Of a DNA stretch of 64,000 nt, positions 8,355 through 17,733 are shown in pieces (the first letter of the stretch is position 1; every line of letters starts with the position of its first letter). The stretch comes from Opitutaceae bacterium (lineage in GTDB: Bacteria > Verrucomicrobiota > Verrucomicrobiia > Opitutales > Opitutaceae). Below the pieces are notes generated by a model. That model was not told the origin of the DNA. It ran no database searches and was given only the letters and a program-made list of their open reading frames with translations. Both the position numbers and the translations under genes were made by a program. The stretch spans positions 1 to 64,000 of the forward strand of contig JANQSC010000052.1 of assembly GCA_028284235.1 (NCBI GenBank), given 5' to 3'.

Positions 8355-10415
8355 TCAATCCTCCTTGTACTGATCGTAAATCTTGATCGACTTCTCGAAG
8401 GTATCGCCGCGTTTCAGGGCCTCAAGCGTCGCCTTCTTCTCCTCCACATCCATCCAGCTCAAGCTGTACTCTGAAGCGGCCTCGCTGTTCATGACGTTAA
8501 AGTCCTCGGGATACTTTCTCCATCTCCAATACCCAACGCGATAGAATGGTATATAGAATGCGGGTACAAACGCCGCTTCTTCATGAAGCATCAATTGCAT
8601 CTCATGGGACAATTTGATCATTTCATCAACGTCCGTCGAAGCGCGATAAGTCTCTATCATTTCGTCAAGCTCTGGTATCGCTAGCGAGTTCAGATTGTTT
8701 GTCTGCGTTTTCAACGATCCATCCGGTTCAAACGCATTCAACGAGTGATAGAAATCCCAAAACCTTGGATACATTTCTGGGAAACCGCTCCAAGCCATGA
8801 AGTGAATCTCGTGCTGTTTCTCCTGGGCCAACTTGAATCCGGCCGTGTTGTCCAGTATCTGCAACCGTAAGTCCAATCCCGCTTTAGCCGCCTCTTCCTT
8901 AATTATAGTCAATGGGTCCTTGAGGGTGGTGTAGCCCGTTGTGAGACCAAACGAGAGTTTCTTCCCATCGCCATCCACGAGAATGCCGTCCGGGCCTCTT
9001 TCCGAAAACCCAGCCTTGGCAAAGTACTCCAACGCTTTCTCCACGGAGAACTTCCGCGCCTTTACCTCCGGATTGCTAAACTGCCCATACCCTTCCGAGC
9101 TATGATTCAGACGCTGGTAGTCGCCTCGAAAATACTTCTCGATCACCAGATCCCAATTGGATGCATACTGTATGCCCAATCGGATGTCCTTGTTGTCAAG
9201 GAGAGGCTTCGCCGTATTGATCCACATTCCGAAAGGAGGCCTGGGCCTCTGATTATAGAAGACCGCTTTCTTGATGTAGCCATCTTCAACCAGCGGGTCA
9301 TCGTCGGGCAGTTTCTCGTACCAATATTCGGGGAGAGAAATTGTCGCAGCATCGAGTTCCCCCTTTTTGAACATCTCAAACGCCTTCGCATTGTCCCGCA
9401 CGACTTGAATACGCTTTTTGTCGTAGTTAAAACGATGGCGATAGTTCCGCTTGTCGTCCGCCCACCAGTCTTTCTGACGCGTAAAGACAATTGATTCCCC
9501 TTTACGGATATCCTCTTCTTCTACCACATAGGGACCCGTCGTAGGCTCAAACCTCCACTGATACCGCTCGGGGAAGTCGTCTCCCAATTCGCCATAAAAG
9601 TGCTCAGGGCGTGGATTCAGACTGAAGACATACGATGTGAAGTCAGGCTTATCGACCGAAACCCTGATAGAGAAAGTGAGATCATCGAACTTGGTGATTC
9701 CCTTGAAGTAGCGATTGTACGCATTGTTATACCAAGGCGCCTTGATGTACTTGCTGTGCATGAAAAAGAACATGAACAAGTAGTCGTCTGCAGTGATCGG
9801 CTCGCCATCGGACCAGCTAGCTTTCGGGTCAATCCGCACGTACACAGTCTGGTTCGCCTTATCGATCGCCCACTCTTTCGCGATCCCTGGAAAGTACAAT
9901 TGCCCATTGGGTCCAATCTCCGTAGTATTTGGATGGAGTTTCGCAATAGGAACCGAATTGTAGTCCAGCAGGAAAGGTCTGAACGAACCGTTCGAATCAG
10001 GACCGATGGTCCGAAGCGTTCTAGGGAAATCTTGAACAGTCCCGTAGACAGTCCCGCCTTTAACGGCGTCAGGAGAACCGATTTCCGGAAGGTCGCTTCC
10101 ATCTTCCCAAACAAGATCCGCCGGCAGATCTTCGAGACTCTTGAATTGAAAGAAGCGAGGAAACTCTCCCGCTGCGATTCGTGCGTCGACCACCTCCTGT
10201 TCGATTCGGCCTGCCTCTAGATCCTCGAATAACTCAGGAGGAAGAGAGACTTTTGTTTCGTAATACTCCTTCACCTCGGCCCGCAAAGCCTCCACTTTGG
10301 CCAGCGTTTCCGGATCCATTTCCGCTGATGCATCTTCATCTTTCGAAGAACAGGCAGACAGAAGGAAAATCAGCCCTAGGCTTAAGCCAGAACGCGCGTA
10401 ATAATCTATTTTCAT
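8355..10415 (-). CDS. Peptide-binding lipoprotein, YejA-like
   Basis: 686 residues from MKIDYYARSG; an ATG 45 bp upstream would overlap the permease gene. A signal peptide ends in the lipobox LLSAC, so it is a lipoprotein. The SBP_bac_5 fold is indicated by VYVRIDPKASWSDGEPITADD (split here: VYVRIDPKASW, SDGEPITADDYLF) and TTGPYVVEE. Length and the KGGTVYG...DFPRTLRTIGP start are like YejA, which binds microcin C-like and other peptides. It lies between permease and ATPase genes. Confidence 0.9.
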   Translation of the reverse strand: MKIDYYARSGLSLGLIFLLSACSSKDEDASAEMDPETLAKVEALRAEVKEYYETKVSLPPELFEDLEAGRIEQEVVDARIAAGEFPRFFQFKSLEDLPADLVWEDGSDLPEIGSPDAVKGGTVYGTVQDFPRTLRTIGPDSNGSFRPFLLDYNSVPIAKLHPNTTEIGPNGQLYFPGIAKEWAIDKANQTVYVRIDPKASWSDGEPITADDYLFMFFFMHSKYIKAPWYNNAYNRYFKGITKFDDLTFSIRVSVDKPDFTSYVFSLNPRPEHFYGELGDDFPERYQWRFEPTTGPYVVEEEDIRKGESIVFTRQKDWWADDKRNYRHRFNYDKKRIQVVRDNAKAFEMFKKGELDAATISLPEYWYEKLPDDDPLVEDGYIKKAVFYNQRPRPPFGMWINTAKPLLDNKDIRLGIQYASNWDLVIEKYFRGDYQRLNHSSEGYGQFSNPEVKARKFSVEKALEYFAKAGFSERGPDGILVDGDGKKLSFGLTTGYTTLKDPLTIIKEEAAKAGLDLRLQILDNTAGFKLAQEKQHEIHFMAWSGFPEMYPRFWDFYHSLNAFEPDGSLKTQTNNLNSLAIPELDEMIETYRASTDVDEMIKLSHEMQLMLHEEAAFVPAFYIPFYRVGYWRWRKYPEDFNVMNSEAASEYSLSWMDVEEKKATLEALKRGDTFEKSIKIYDQYKED

Positions 10416-10428
10416 TTTGAGAATCTTT

Positions 10429-11502
10429 CTACTTATATATTGTGAACTTTTTGGGATCAAATGCCTCGCGGATTGCTTCCCCCACGAATGCGACTAATGT
10501 CAAAATAACAACCAATGCGAAAAACGAAGAAACAACGATCCAAGGAGCTGTAGTTAAATTATCGGTACCCTGCTTCAACAATTCGCCCAAACTTGGCGTC
10601 GGAGGGGGTAGCCCAAATCCAAGAAAGTCCAAAGCGGTCACCGCTGTAATTGCCCCTACGATCGTAAATGGCATGAACGTCACTAGGGTCGCCAGCGTAT
10701 TGGGCATTATGTGCTTGAATATGATCCGCGCAGTGCTCGCCCCCAGAGCTTCCGCGGCAGCGACGTAGTCGCGGGCCTTTTCCTTATAAGCTCCCGTTCG
10801 CATGTAGTAGGTCATTCCCATCCAGGAGAACATAACCATGATCGTCAGTAATATTCCGATACGCACCGAATTCGAAATAGAACTGGGAACGACTGAAAAG
10901 ACGATAATGACCACATACAAGAAGGGCATGTTTGACCAGATCTCGATCATTCGTTGGCCAACTAAATCGAAGATACCGCCAAAATACCCCATTAGGCACC
11001 CAATCGCGATTCCTATCAAATAGGTCAGGACCAAGAAAACGAGGGAGAAGAACATGGCGATTCGAAATCCATAAAACAGCCGAGAAAGAATATCCCTCCC
11101 GGTCGTATCGGTTCCCAGGAAATGCCGTTCAGACACGGATGGAGGAGACGGTTTAAACACCCCTTCGTATTCATTATTCTCATAGGGATCGTAAGGCACT
11201 ATTGGGAGGACAACCCAATTGTCGCTATTCGAACGCTCGAAATGCTCCTTTAACTCCCGGTAGTTTGTTTCGTAGGAATAATCCAAGCCGAACGTCTCAC
11301 CCGGAATGATCTCCCCATAGGTCGGGAAATACCACTCGCCTTCGTAGCTCACCACTAACGCCCGGCTGTTCACAAACAGCTCCGCTCCCAAGCTGAAAAC
11401 CACCAGGACGACAATGGCCAAAAAAGAATAATACCCTCGTTTTATCTGCCGAAACCGCGCGACTTTCTTCTCAGTAAGGGGATTCAACTTAAACTTTAGC
11501 AT
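10429..11502 (-). CDS. yejE: Peptide ABC transporter permease, YejE-like
   Basis: 357 residues with six membrane segments. It has the features that set YejE apart from DppC: a long N-terminal extracytoplasmic segment with NSRALVVSYEGEWYFPTYG, and the GTDTTGRDILSRLFYGFRI motif. The GQRMIEIWSNMPFLYVV stretch and the EALGASTARIIFKHIMPN coupling helix also fit. The C-terminus GEAIREAFDPKKF is nearly that of YejE. It pairs with the YejB-like permease upstream. Confidence 0.92.
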   Translation of the reverse strand: MLKFKLNPLTEKKVARFRQIKRGYYSFLAIVVLVVFSLGAELFVNSRALVVSYEGEWYFPTYGEIIPGETFGLDYSYETNYRELKEHFERSNSDNWVVLPIVPYDPYENNEYEGVFKPSPPSVSERHFLGTDTTGRDILSRLFYGFRIAMFFSLVFLVLTYLIGIAIGCLMGYFGGIFDLVGQRMIEIWSNMPFLYVVIIVFSVVPSSISNSVRIGILLTIMVMFSWMGMTYYMRTGAYKEKARDYVAAAEALGASTARIIFKHIMPNTLATLVTFMPFTIVGAITAVTALDFLGFGLPPPTPSLGELLKQGTDNLTTAPWIVVSSFFALVVILTLVAFVGEAIREAFDPKKFTIYK

Positions 11503-11522
11503 CTCGCGCGTTTTCCAGTAGT

Positions 11523-12551
11523 TTACTTGAAGCGAATCCGAGGATCAACCAGGGCGACCAATGCATCCGAGATCACATTCCCCAGGAGAAGCAGAAGACT
11601 CGAGAGAAACACTATTCCCATCACTACCGGGTAGTCTCGGTCAAATACAGCGCTGATCCCCAATAAGCCGATCCCATCGATGTCGAAAATCGTCTCGATA
11701 AGAAAGGAACCAGTCAGAACGAGCGTGATGTTCTGCCCGAATGTCGTGGCGATGGGGATCATCGAGTTGCGAAGGGCATGCTTAAATACGGCGGATTTGA
11801 ATCTCAAACCTTTGGATACAGCTGTTCTCATATAGTCCGCTGCCATATTGTCCATGAGGTGGTTTTTCATGAGCAGCGTCGTCACTGCGAAACTTCCAAC
11901 CATGTAGCAAATCAGCGGCAAAAACGCGTGTTCGCCAATATCGACCACCTTTTCCCAAAGCGTTAGGTCGTCAAAATAGATACTTTTGAATCCCCCCATC
12001 GGAAACCACCCGAACTGCACCGAGAAAAAAAGCAGGAGCAAGGAACCGAGAGCATATCCAGGAATCGCATACCCAAAAAAAACGATGATCGAAGTAGAAG
12101 TATCCAAAAAGGTCCTATGCTTGAGAGCTTTGACGATACCCAGCGGTATGCAGACGATGTAAGTGAGAACGAGCGTGGTGATCCCGTAGAAAATCGAAAT
12201 GGGGAAACGGCTCGTAATCTGAGACCATACCGAATCCTGATACCGCGTCGACGTCCCGAGATCGCCTTGAACGAGCTTTCCGAGCCAGTGGAAATAGGCG
12301 ACGATCGCGGGTTTATCGAAACCATAGTAGCGCTTGAGCTCTTCGAGCTGCTCGTCGGAAAGCCCTGGCCCTTCTCCGCTCATCGAGCTGCTTGAGCCCC
12401 CGGCCTGTCCCACATTCGCCATCTGGGCTTCCATTATCGCTCTCTCAAGCGGCCCCCCTGGAACGAAACGCGTAATCACGAAAACAATCAACGTCACCCC
12501 TATCAAAGTAGGCGGTATCAGAAGGAGTCTCCGGATGAAGTAGTCTCGCAT
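11523..12551 (-). CDS. yejB: Peptide ABC transporter permease, YejB-like
   Basis: 342 residues from MRDYFIRRLLL; upstream in-frame codons to 12644 overlap a divergent region and look non-coding. It matches YejB rather than DppB: after GGPLERAI comes a Gly/Ser-rich insertion and LKRYYGFDKPAIVAYFHWL. It also has FFGYAIPGYALGSLLLLFF, a coupling segment (SKGLRFKSAVFKHALRNSM) and the end VDPRIRFK. It is the first gene of the importer operon. Confidence 0.92.
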   Translation of the reverse strand: MRDYFIRRLLLIPPTLIGVTLIVFVITRFVPGGPLERAIMEAQMANVGQAGGSSSSMSGEGPGLSDEQLEELKRYYGFDKPAIVAYFHWLGKLVQGDLGTSTRYQDSVWSQITSRFPISIFYGITTLVLTYIVCIPLGIVKALKHRTFLDTSTSIIVFFGYAIPGYALGSLLLLFFSVQFGWFPMGGFKSIYFDDLTLWEKVVDIGEHAFLPLICYMVGSFAVTTLLMKNHLMDNMAADYMRTAVSKGLRFKSAVFKHALRNSMIPIATTFGQNITLVLTGSFLIETIFDIDGIGLLGISAVFDRDYPVVMGIVFLSSLLLLLGNVISDALVALVDPRIRFK

Positions 12552-12731
12552 AGAATTATCTGAGCAAGTAACATGAGTGACGCTTTCCAAACAAGCAAAA
12601 CAGGAAAAATCGCTTCCCCATGGATATACGCTCAAAACGAGCAACTCGTCTCAAATATTTTCGGAAAACTTCTGCGCATTAGGGATTGCCCTTGTCGCAG
12701 TTCTGCTTCCGATGAAATATTCGAGCCATCC

Positions 12732-13448
12732 ATGTACACCGAGTTCGCCAAATGGTACGACCTTCACTATCGGTCGATTAAGGATTACCCTGAAGAAACC
12801 GAGCGGATCGCCTATATTCTCGAGCAGCTGGAAACCAAGCCCAAAACCCTCCTCGACATCGCCTGCGGCACTGGGGAGCACGCCCGCATTCTCGCCCAAG
12901 AATACGGCTACGCGGTCGACGGAATCGACCTGGAGCCCAACCTCGCCGCCATCGCTCAAGAAAAAAACCCGGACGGGGACTTCACCGCAGCCGATATGCG
13001 CTCCTTCGCTCTGCCCAAGCGATACGACGTGGTCACCTGCCTCTTCAGCTCCATCGGCTACGCGGAGACGCCCGAAGGACTGCAGGCCGCCATCGAATGC
13101 ATGGCCCGTCACCTCAACCCCGGCGGCTGGCTGATTCTCGAGCCCTGGGTCGAGCCGGACGAATGGGAGCCGGAGCAAGTCGACGCCGCCGAAAGCTACG
13201 ACGAGCCGACCCAAACCCGCATCCTCCAAGCCCGGCAAGGCGCGACCGACGGAAGCGTCTCCATCATCACCATCGACTACCACATCGAAACCCCCGAAGA
13301 GAAAACCGACTTCACCGAAATCCATCGCCTTGGCCTCTTCACCCGCGCCCAAATCGAGGAAGCCCTCCATCGCGCGAGTTTTCAGCCGCGCTACCTCCCC
13401 AAGGGCGTCCTCGCCAATCCGCTCTACATCGCCTGCTACACGCCGTAG
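12732..13448 (+). CDS. Class I SAM-dependent methyltransferase
   Basis: 238 residues from MYTEFAKWYDL; the frame is open upstream but without family-like sequence. SAM-binding motif I is LLDIACGTGEHARIL, motif II GYAVDGIDLEP, and the post-motif region is DVVTCLFSSIGY...LNPGGWLILEPW. The N-terminal MYxxFAxWYDLHY and the central EPW segment resemble DesVI/TylM1-type sugar N-methyltransferases, but many small-molecule enzymes share this fold. The substrate is unknown. It is divergent from the peptide transporter operon. Confidence 0.85.
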   Translation: MYTEFAKWYDLHYRSIKDYPEETERIAYILEQLETKPKTLLDIACGTGEHARILAQEYGYAVDGIDLEPNLAAIAQEKNPDGDFTAADMRSFALPKRYDVVTCLFSSIGYAETPEGLQAAIECMARHLNPGGWLILEPWVEPDEWEPEQVDAAESYDEPTQTRILQARQGATDGSVSIITIDYHIETPEEKTDFTEIHRLGLFTRAQIEEALHRASFQPRYLPKGVLANPLYIACYTP

Positions 13449-13481
13449 GAAAGCGCTCAAACACCTCAATGTCAGTATTCC

Positions 13482-13590
13482 AAGGTAGGGACCGACTGCC
13501 AGGCGGTCCGCATTTCCTGGGCGCGCGGAACGACTCGGCTCGCCTGGTCCTTCGACAGGCGCAGGATGGTGAGCTTTGTCGAACCACAGT
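13482..13590. repeat. Intergenic palindromic remnants
   Basis: One arm of the GGTAGGG family (see 678-759) is followed at about 13552-13587 by an inverted pair CCTTCGACAGGCGCAGGAT / TTTGTCGAACC. The latter resembles a palindrome (GGTTCGACAAAGCTC... CTGTCGAAGG) seen in many bacterial genomes. No gene is visible in 13449-13711. Confidence 0.55.
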
Positions 13591-13711
13591 CGAGCACTAC
13601 TTTCTTCGATTGATTGAATGCTCTCTTGGAAACCGCCTAATCAACGTCAGAGCGCTCACAAAACGCCGCATCCAAAATACGAATACGAATCGCTCATCTT
13701 CAAGCCGCCCC

Positions 13712-14989
13712 CTAGCCGCGCGAGTCGCCCAAACCGTCGGCGATTCGCTCCGCGATGTCCCCCTCCAAGTGCAGCGAACGCGTGGGGAAGGCCATCGAAG
13801 CGCCGCGCGCTTCCACCGCTTTCATAATTTTGATATTGATCCGTTGTCGGATGTCCATGTGGGCCAGCCAAGCGGTCGTACTCGTAAAGTAGTAGACCAG
13901 GATCTGCAGCGAGCTATCGGCGAAGTCCGTGAAGTTCACCAAAATAAAATCCTGTTGCACGCCTTCGTCCTCCCGAAGCAGTTGCTTAATGTCCTCGACC
14001 AAGTCGTGCATCGTGTCCGCCGGCGTGCTGTAGGTGACCCCGATGTACTGCTTCACTCGCCGCTTGGGCATGCGGCTCCAATTCTCGATCATCTCGTTCG
14101 CCAGCACCTTGTTCGGGATCGACATCAGCGACTTCGACCACGTGCGCACTTTCGTTGAACGAAGCCCGATCTCCTCGACGTCCCCGTCCACCTTGCTTCC
14201 GACCTGAATCCAGTCGCCCACTTTGAAGGGCCGGTCCGCCACGAGCGACACCGAGCCGAAGAAATTCCCCAGCGTTTCCTGGGCGGCGAGCGCCACCGCC
14301 AAGCCGCCGATCCCCAGACCCGCCAGAAGCGAACTGACCGAGTAGCCCAAATTTTGAACCACCAGAATGACCGCCACGATGAACAAAAACGTGCGGGCCG
14401 CCTTTTGGATGAGCGGAATGAAGCCGTAGACCGACATTTCCCGTCGCTTGGCCAGACCCATCATGGTTTCGGCGAATACGTCGACCGCTCGCAGAATTCC
14501 CCAGAACACGATCGTCAATGTCGCCGCCTTGAAGAGCAAGCCGATCGCGGCGTCCCATTCCGCCGACAAATTCAAGAGCGCCAGGGCGATAAACAGCCCG
14601 ATGACGAACACCATCCACCCCACCGGGCCGCGCATGGCGGGAATCATCTTGTCGTCGAATTCCCATGACGTCTTCACCGCCAGCCGATGCAGCCAGTTTT
14701 CGAACAAGTAGCCGATGACCTTCCGCGCCACGTAAGTCAGCAGGATGATGACGAAACTCACCGCCAGCCGACCCCAGGAATTTTCCCCGATATCGTCCTG
14801 GAAAATCTCCGCGAGCAAGGCCTGCGCCTCCCCCCGGACGATATCGAAATCGGTCTGCTCGTTTGCGACCGCCGCCGCTTCCGACTCGACCGGCGAGCTC
14901 TCCGCTTCACCCGCATCCTCCTGCCCCCAGGAAACCGAAGCCAAACCCAGCGACGCCACCGCCATCCAGAAAATAAGAAGTCTCTTCAT
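13712..14989 (-). CDS. Small-conductance mechanosensitive channel, MscS family
   Basis: 425 residues. A signal peptide (MKRLLIFWMAVASLGLASVSWG) is followed by a short soluble segment, then about five membrane segments. The pore-lining TM3 is Gly/Ala-rich (SSLLAGLGIGGLAVALAAQ). The beta domain has VADRPFKVGDWIQVG and a conserved arginine segment (GLRSTKVRTWSKSLMSIPN). The extra N-terminal segments place it with the longer MscS-like channels that release solutes on osmotic downshock. Confidence 0.93.
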   Translation of the reverse strand: MKRLLIFWMAVASLGLASVSWGQEDAGEAESSPVESEAAAVANEQTDFDIVRGEAQALLAEIFQDDIGENSWGRLAVSFVIILLTYVARKVIGYLFENWLHRLAVKTSWEFDDKMIPAMRGPVGWMVFVIGLFIALALLNLSAEWDAAIGLLFKAATLTIVFWGILRAVDVFAETMMGLAKRREMSVYGFIPLIQKAARTFLFIVAVILVVQNLGYSVSSLLAGLGIGGLAVALAAQETLGNFFGSVSLVADRPFKVGDWIQVGSKVDGDVEEIGLRSTKVRTWSKSLMSIPNKVLANEMIENWSRMPKRRVKQYIGVTYSTPADTMHDLVEDIKQLLREDEGVQQDFILVNFTDFADSSLQILVYYFTSTTAWLAHMDIRQRINIKIMKAVEARGASMAFPTRSLHLEGDIAERIADGLGDSRG

Positions 14990-15073
14990 TGCGCAATCGA
15001 TGGTCGCCTATGAAACACTCCCCGATCCGCTTGGCAACAACGGATCGGCCAGCTCCCGACTACGGGTCCGGGC

Positions 15074-15112
15074 AAAAAAAATGCGCCGGCCCCCTCCCCA
15101 GGGAACCGGCGC
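15074..15112 (-). terminator. Terminator of the small heat-shock operon
   Basis: Minus strand: GCGCCGG, a 16-nt loop and CCGGCGC, then ATTTTTTTT. It lies about 20 bp after the stop codon of the downstream Hsp20 gene. Confidence 0.85.
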
Positions 15113-15132
15113 TAGCCTGCCGCGCTCGGAGA

Positions 15133-15537
15133 TCAGCGGATCTCTATCTTGCGCGGCTTTTTCTCTTCCTCCTTAGGCAAAGTGAGACGAAGCACGCCGT
15201 TGTTCGATTCAGCGGAAATTTCGTTTTTTCCAACACGGTCGCCCACGTTCAGGCGAAGTCGGTATGCGTACTCGCGATGGCCTCCGCCCAGCGGCTTCCA
15301 GCCCTTGGGCACGGACCAATTCCGCTCGCCGACGAGCTCCAGCAACCCTTCGTGCAAGGTCACCGTCACGTCCTTCTTCCCGACCCCGGGCAGATCGACG
15401 TCTACGAAGTAGGCGTTGTCGTCTTCCGTGACCGCGTAGCGCGGGCGGACATACGAGGCGGCGGCCTTCGATTCGACGCAAGCGCCTTCGTTGCAAGACT
15501 GCGCCTGGGATGGTTTAAAAACATTCAGTAAACTCAT
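15133..15537 (-). CDS. Small heat-shock protein, Hsp20 family
   Basis: 134 residues. The alpha-crystallin domain spans about 33-130 (RPRYAVTEDDNAYFVDVDLPG, as RPRYAVTEDD and FVDVDLPGVGKKDV; NGVLRLTLPK) and ends in an IEI motif of the I-x-I type used for oligomer assembly. An ATP-independent holdase for unfolded proteins. It follows a second Hsp20 gene by 30 bp and is probably co-transcribed with it. Confidence 0.93.
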   Translation of the reverse strand: MSLLNVFKPSQAQSCNEGACVESKAAASYVRPRYAVTEDDNAYFVDVDLPGVGKKDVTVTLHEGLLELVGERNWSVPKGWKPLGGGHREYAYRLRLNVGDRVGKNEISAESNNGVLRLTLPKEEEKKPRKIEIR

Positions 15538-15567
15538 ATTAGTGTTCCTTCTTTTTCGTGCTTAAAG

Positions 15568-16023
15568 TTAGTTGATCTTGATTTGCCGCGGCTTCGTCGC
15601 CTCCGTCTTCGGCAAGGTTACGCTCAGAATTCCGTCTTCGAACGCAGCTGAAACGCGGGCTTCATCGACTCCCTCCGGAATCGTGAACGACCGGCGGATC
15701 TCAATCGAGCGCTCCTCCGCCCCAGTCTTCGAACGATCCTTGCGATCGGCCGAAAGCTTCAAAACGTCTTCCACGATCTCCAAGGAAACCGCGCTCGCGT
15801 CGACTCCGGGCAATTCGATCCGCGCCACATACGCGTCGTCGTTCTCGAACCAGCGGGGCCGCGGGCCCGACTCACTCGTCTCGGCGAACCACTCGCTTCC
15901 ATAGTCGAATAGGCTCGGCAAAGCGCCGAACAGCTTTTCGAATTCCCGATCCAAGCTCGTGAACGAGTTGAGGGAATAAGGCGTTAAACCGTAGCGGGCA
16001 TTGATTGGGCTGATGTATTTCAT
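15568..16023 (-). CDS. Small heat-shock protein, Hsp20 family
   Basis: 151 residues. The N-terminal arm has ITPYSLNSFTSLDREFEKLF-like aromatic content. The alpha-crystallin domain covers about 55-147, with YVARIELPGVDASAVSLEI and DGILSVTLPKTEA, and ends in QIKIN (I-x-I motif). A strong ribosome-binding site AAGGAGGAAAAA precedes ATG. As the first gene of a tandem Hsp20 pair, it likely forms mixed oligomers with its partner. Confidence 0.94.
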   Translation of the reverse strand: MKYISPINARYGLTPYSLNSFTSLDREFEKLFGALPSLFDYGSEWFAETSESGPRPRWFENDDAYVARIELPGVDASAVSLEIVEDVLKLSADRKDRSKTGAEERSIEIRRSFTIPEGVDEARVSAAFEDGILSVTLPKTEATKPRQIKIN

Positions 16024-16079
16024 TTTTTCCTCCTTAGATTTGATGTGAATTAAACTAATTCGTTGATACCGCCTTATTG

Positions 16080-16095
16080 TGCAGAAATGATACCA
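16080..16095 (-). promoter_or_regulatory. Sigma-54-like promoter candidate upstream of hsp20 genes
   Basis: Minus strand TGGTATCATTTCTGCA keeps the GG-N10-GC spacing of sigma-54 promoters (consensus TGGCAC-N5-TTGCA), about 57 bp before the Hsp20 start codon in an AT-rich leader. The 298-bp region 16024-16321 holds no other feature I can support. Weak evidence on its own. Confidence 0.35.
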
Positions 16096-16321
16096 ATTTG
16101 TCTAAATTTTAAGTTGTTGTTTATGAATAGTTTAATTTGATTAATTCATATTTATTGAGTCATAATGTCTCATAAATTGAGCCGAATATTGAGCCATAGC
16201 CCCATTTTCGGCCCGCTTTCAAACCCACTTGCCCGCCAATGACACGAAAAGCGTCGTCGACCCTCTATTAGAGTTTGAACTGCGGCCCGCTTGGCTCTTT
16301 CTTGCCGCAGTCTTTCAATCA

Positions 16322-17467
16322 ATGGATTCGCAATTCGACCAAGTTCACGAGCGCCGCAGCACCGACAGCCAGAAGTGGCAGAAATACGAGGGCCGCGACA
16401 TCCTCCCCATGTGGGTGGCCGACATGGATTTCAAGTCGCCCCAGCCGGTCCTCGACGCTCTCCATCGCCGCGTCGACCACGGAATTTTCGGCTACGCCCG
16501 CCCCGAACCGAGCGCCACCGAGGCCATTCTGGAAATGCTCGAGCGCAACTATGGGTGGAAAGCCGAAGCCGAATGGCTCGTCTGGCTGCCCGGACTGGTC
16601 GTCGGCCTGAACATCACCAGTCGCGCCTTCGCCGAACCGGGCGACAGCATTCTCACCACCACGCCCATTTACCCGCCCTTCCTGCTCGGCCCGAAATTCC
16701 AAGGGCGCTCCGTCGTCAAAGCGAAGATGGCGCTCGACGGCGATCGCTGGGTCGTCGACTGGGACGCCATGGAAGCCGCCGTGAACGACCGCACGCGGAT
16801 GTTTCTCTTCTGCAATCCGCACAACCCCTGCGCCCGCGTGTTCGAGCGCTCGGAGCTTGAAGCCGTCGTCTCGTTCTGCGAACGCCACGACCTCATCCTT
16901 TGCTCCGACGAGATCCACTGCGAACTCCTTCTCGACGGGCGGACGCACACCCCGATCGCCACGCTCTCGGAGTCGGCGCTGCAAAACTCGTTCACTCTAA
17001 TCGCCCCGAGCAAGACCTACAATCTGGCGGGCCTAGGCTGCTCCCTGGCGATCATCCCCAACCGCTCGCTGCGCAATCGCTTCGTCGCCTCCGCCCGAGG
17101 AATCATGGCCGAAGTCAACAACCTCGGCTACGTTGCGTGCGAAGCCGCCTACCGCCATGGCGGCCCCTGGCTCGAGGAACTGCTCGACTACCTCGGCGGC
17201 AATCGCGACCTCGTTCGCGCGTTCGCCAAAGCCAGTCTTCCCGGCGTCACGATCTACGAGCACGAGGCCACCTACCTCTCCTGGATGGACGTTACCCAAT
17301 TCAACTTGGACGACCCGGTCGCGTACTTCGAATCGCATGGAATCGGGCTCACCGACGGCGCCTTCTTCGACAGCCCCGGCCATGTGCGGCTCAACTTCGG
17401 CTGCCCGCGCTCGACCCTCCAAGAGGGGCTCAACCGGATGAAAGCGGCCATCGACGCGCTCGCCTAG
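16322..17467 (+). CDS. PLP-dependent C-S lyase/aminotransferase, MalY/PatB family
   Basis: 381 residues from MDSQFDQVHERR; the upstream in-frame extension shows no conservation. Family marks: RRSTDSQKWQKY, LPMWVADMDFKSPQPV, FCNPHNPCARVF, SDEIHCELL and the PLP-binding Lys in LIAPSKTYNLAGL. Members cleave cystathionine or cysteine conjugates to give homocysteine or thiols, pyruvate and ammonia. No methionine-pathway neighbour is present, so the exact substrate is open. Confidence 0.93.
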   Translation: MDSQFDQVHERRSTDSQKWQKYEGRDILPMWVADMDFKSPQPVLDALHRRVDHGIFGYARPEPSATEAILEMLERNYGWKAEAEWLVWLPGLVVGLNITSRAFAEPGDSILTTTPIYPPFLLGPKFQGRSVVKAKMALDGDRWVVDWDAMEAAVNDRTRMFLFCNPHNPCARVFERSELEAVVSFCERHDLILCSDEIHCELLLDGRTHTPIATLSESALQNSFTLIAPSKTYNLAGLGCSLAIIPNRSLRNRFVASARGIMAEVNNLGYVACEAAYRHGGPWLEELLDYLGGNRDLVRAFAKASLPGVTIYEHEATYLSWMDVTQFNLDDPVAYFESHGIGLTDGAFFDSPGHVRLNFGCPRSTLQEGLNRMKAAIDALA

Positions 17468-17487
17468 CGACACCGCCGTTCGACGGC

Positions 17488-17733
17488 TTAGAGACTGTCT
17501 AATAAATCCGAATATGCGTCGCAACTGGCATTTTTCGCGTTTGGCAAGGCGCAGGCGCGGCGCCAAGCGCGAAAAAGGACGCTGCCCCGAGGGGTTCGCC
17601 CCCAGATAGGCCTGCCGCGGCGTTGCGCGCATTGGGGATAGCCATTCTATGGATACCCCACAATGCGCCCGCCTTGCGCCAGGCCTATCTGGAGGCGAAC
17701 GACACATATTCCGATTTATTAGACAGTCTCTTA
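17488..17733. repeat. MITE-like element, family A, complete copy
   Basis: About 245 bp with near-perfect terminal inverted repeats: left TTAGAGACTGTCTAATAAAT then CCGAATATG, right CATATTCCG then ATTTATTAGACAGTCTCT. The interior has its own palindrome (ATTGGGGATAGCCATT ... ATGGATACCCC) and no transposase. A second full copy is at 26616-26896 in opposite orientation, a truncated one at 62780-62848, and solo ends lie near 785, 22567 and 30235. The right end overlaps the stop codon of the next gene. Confidence 0.85.
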
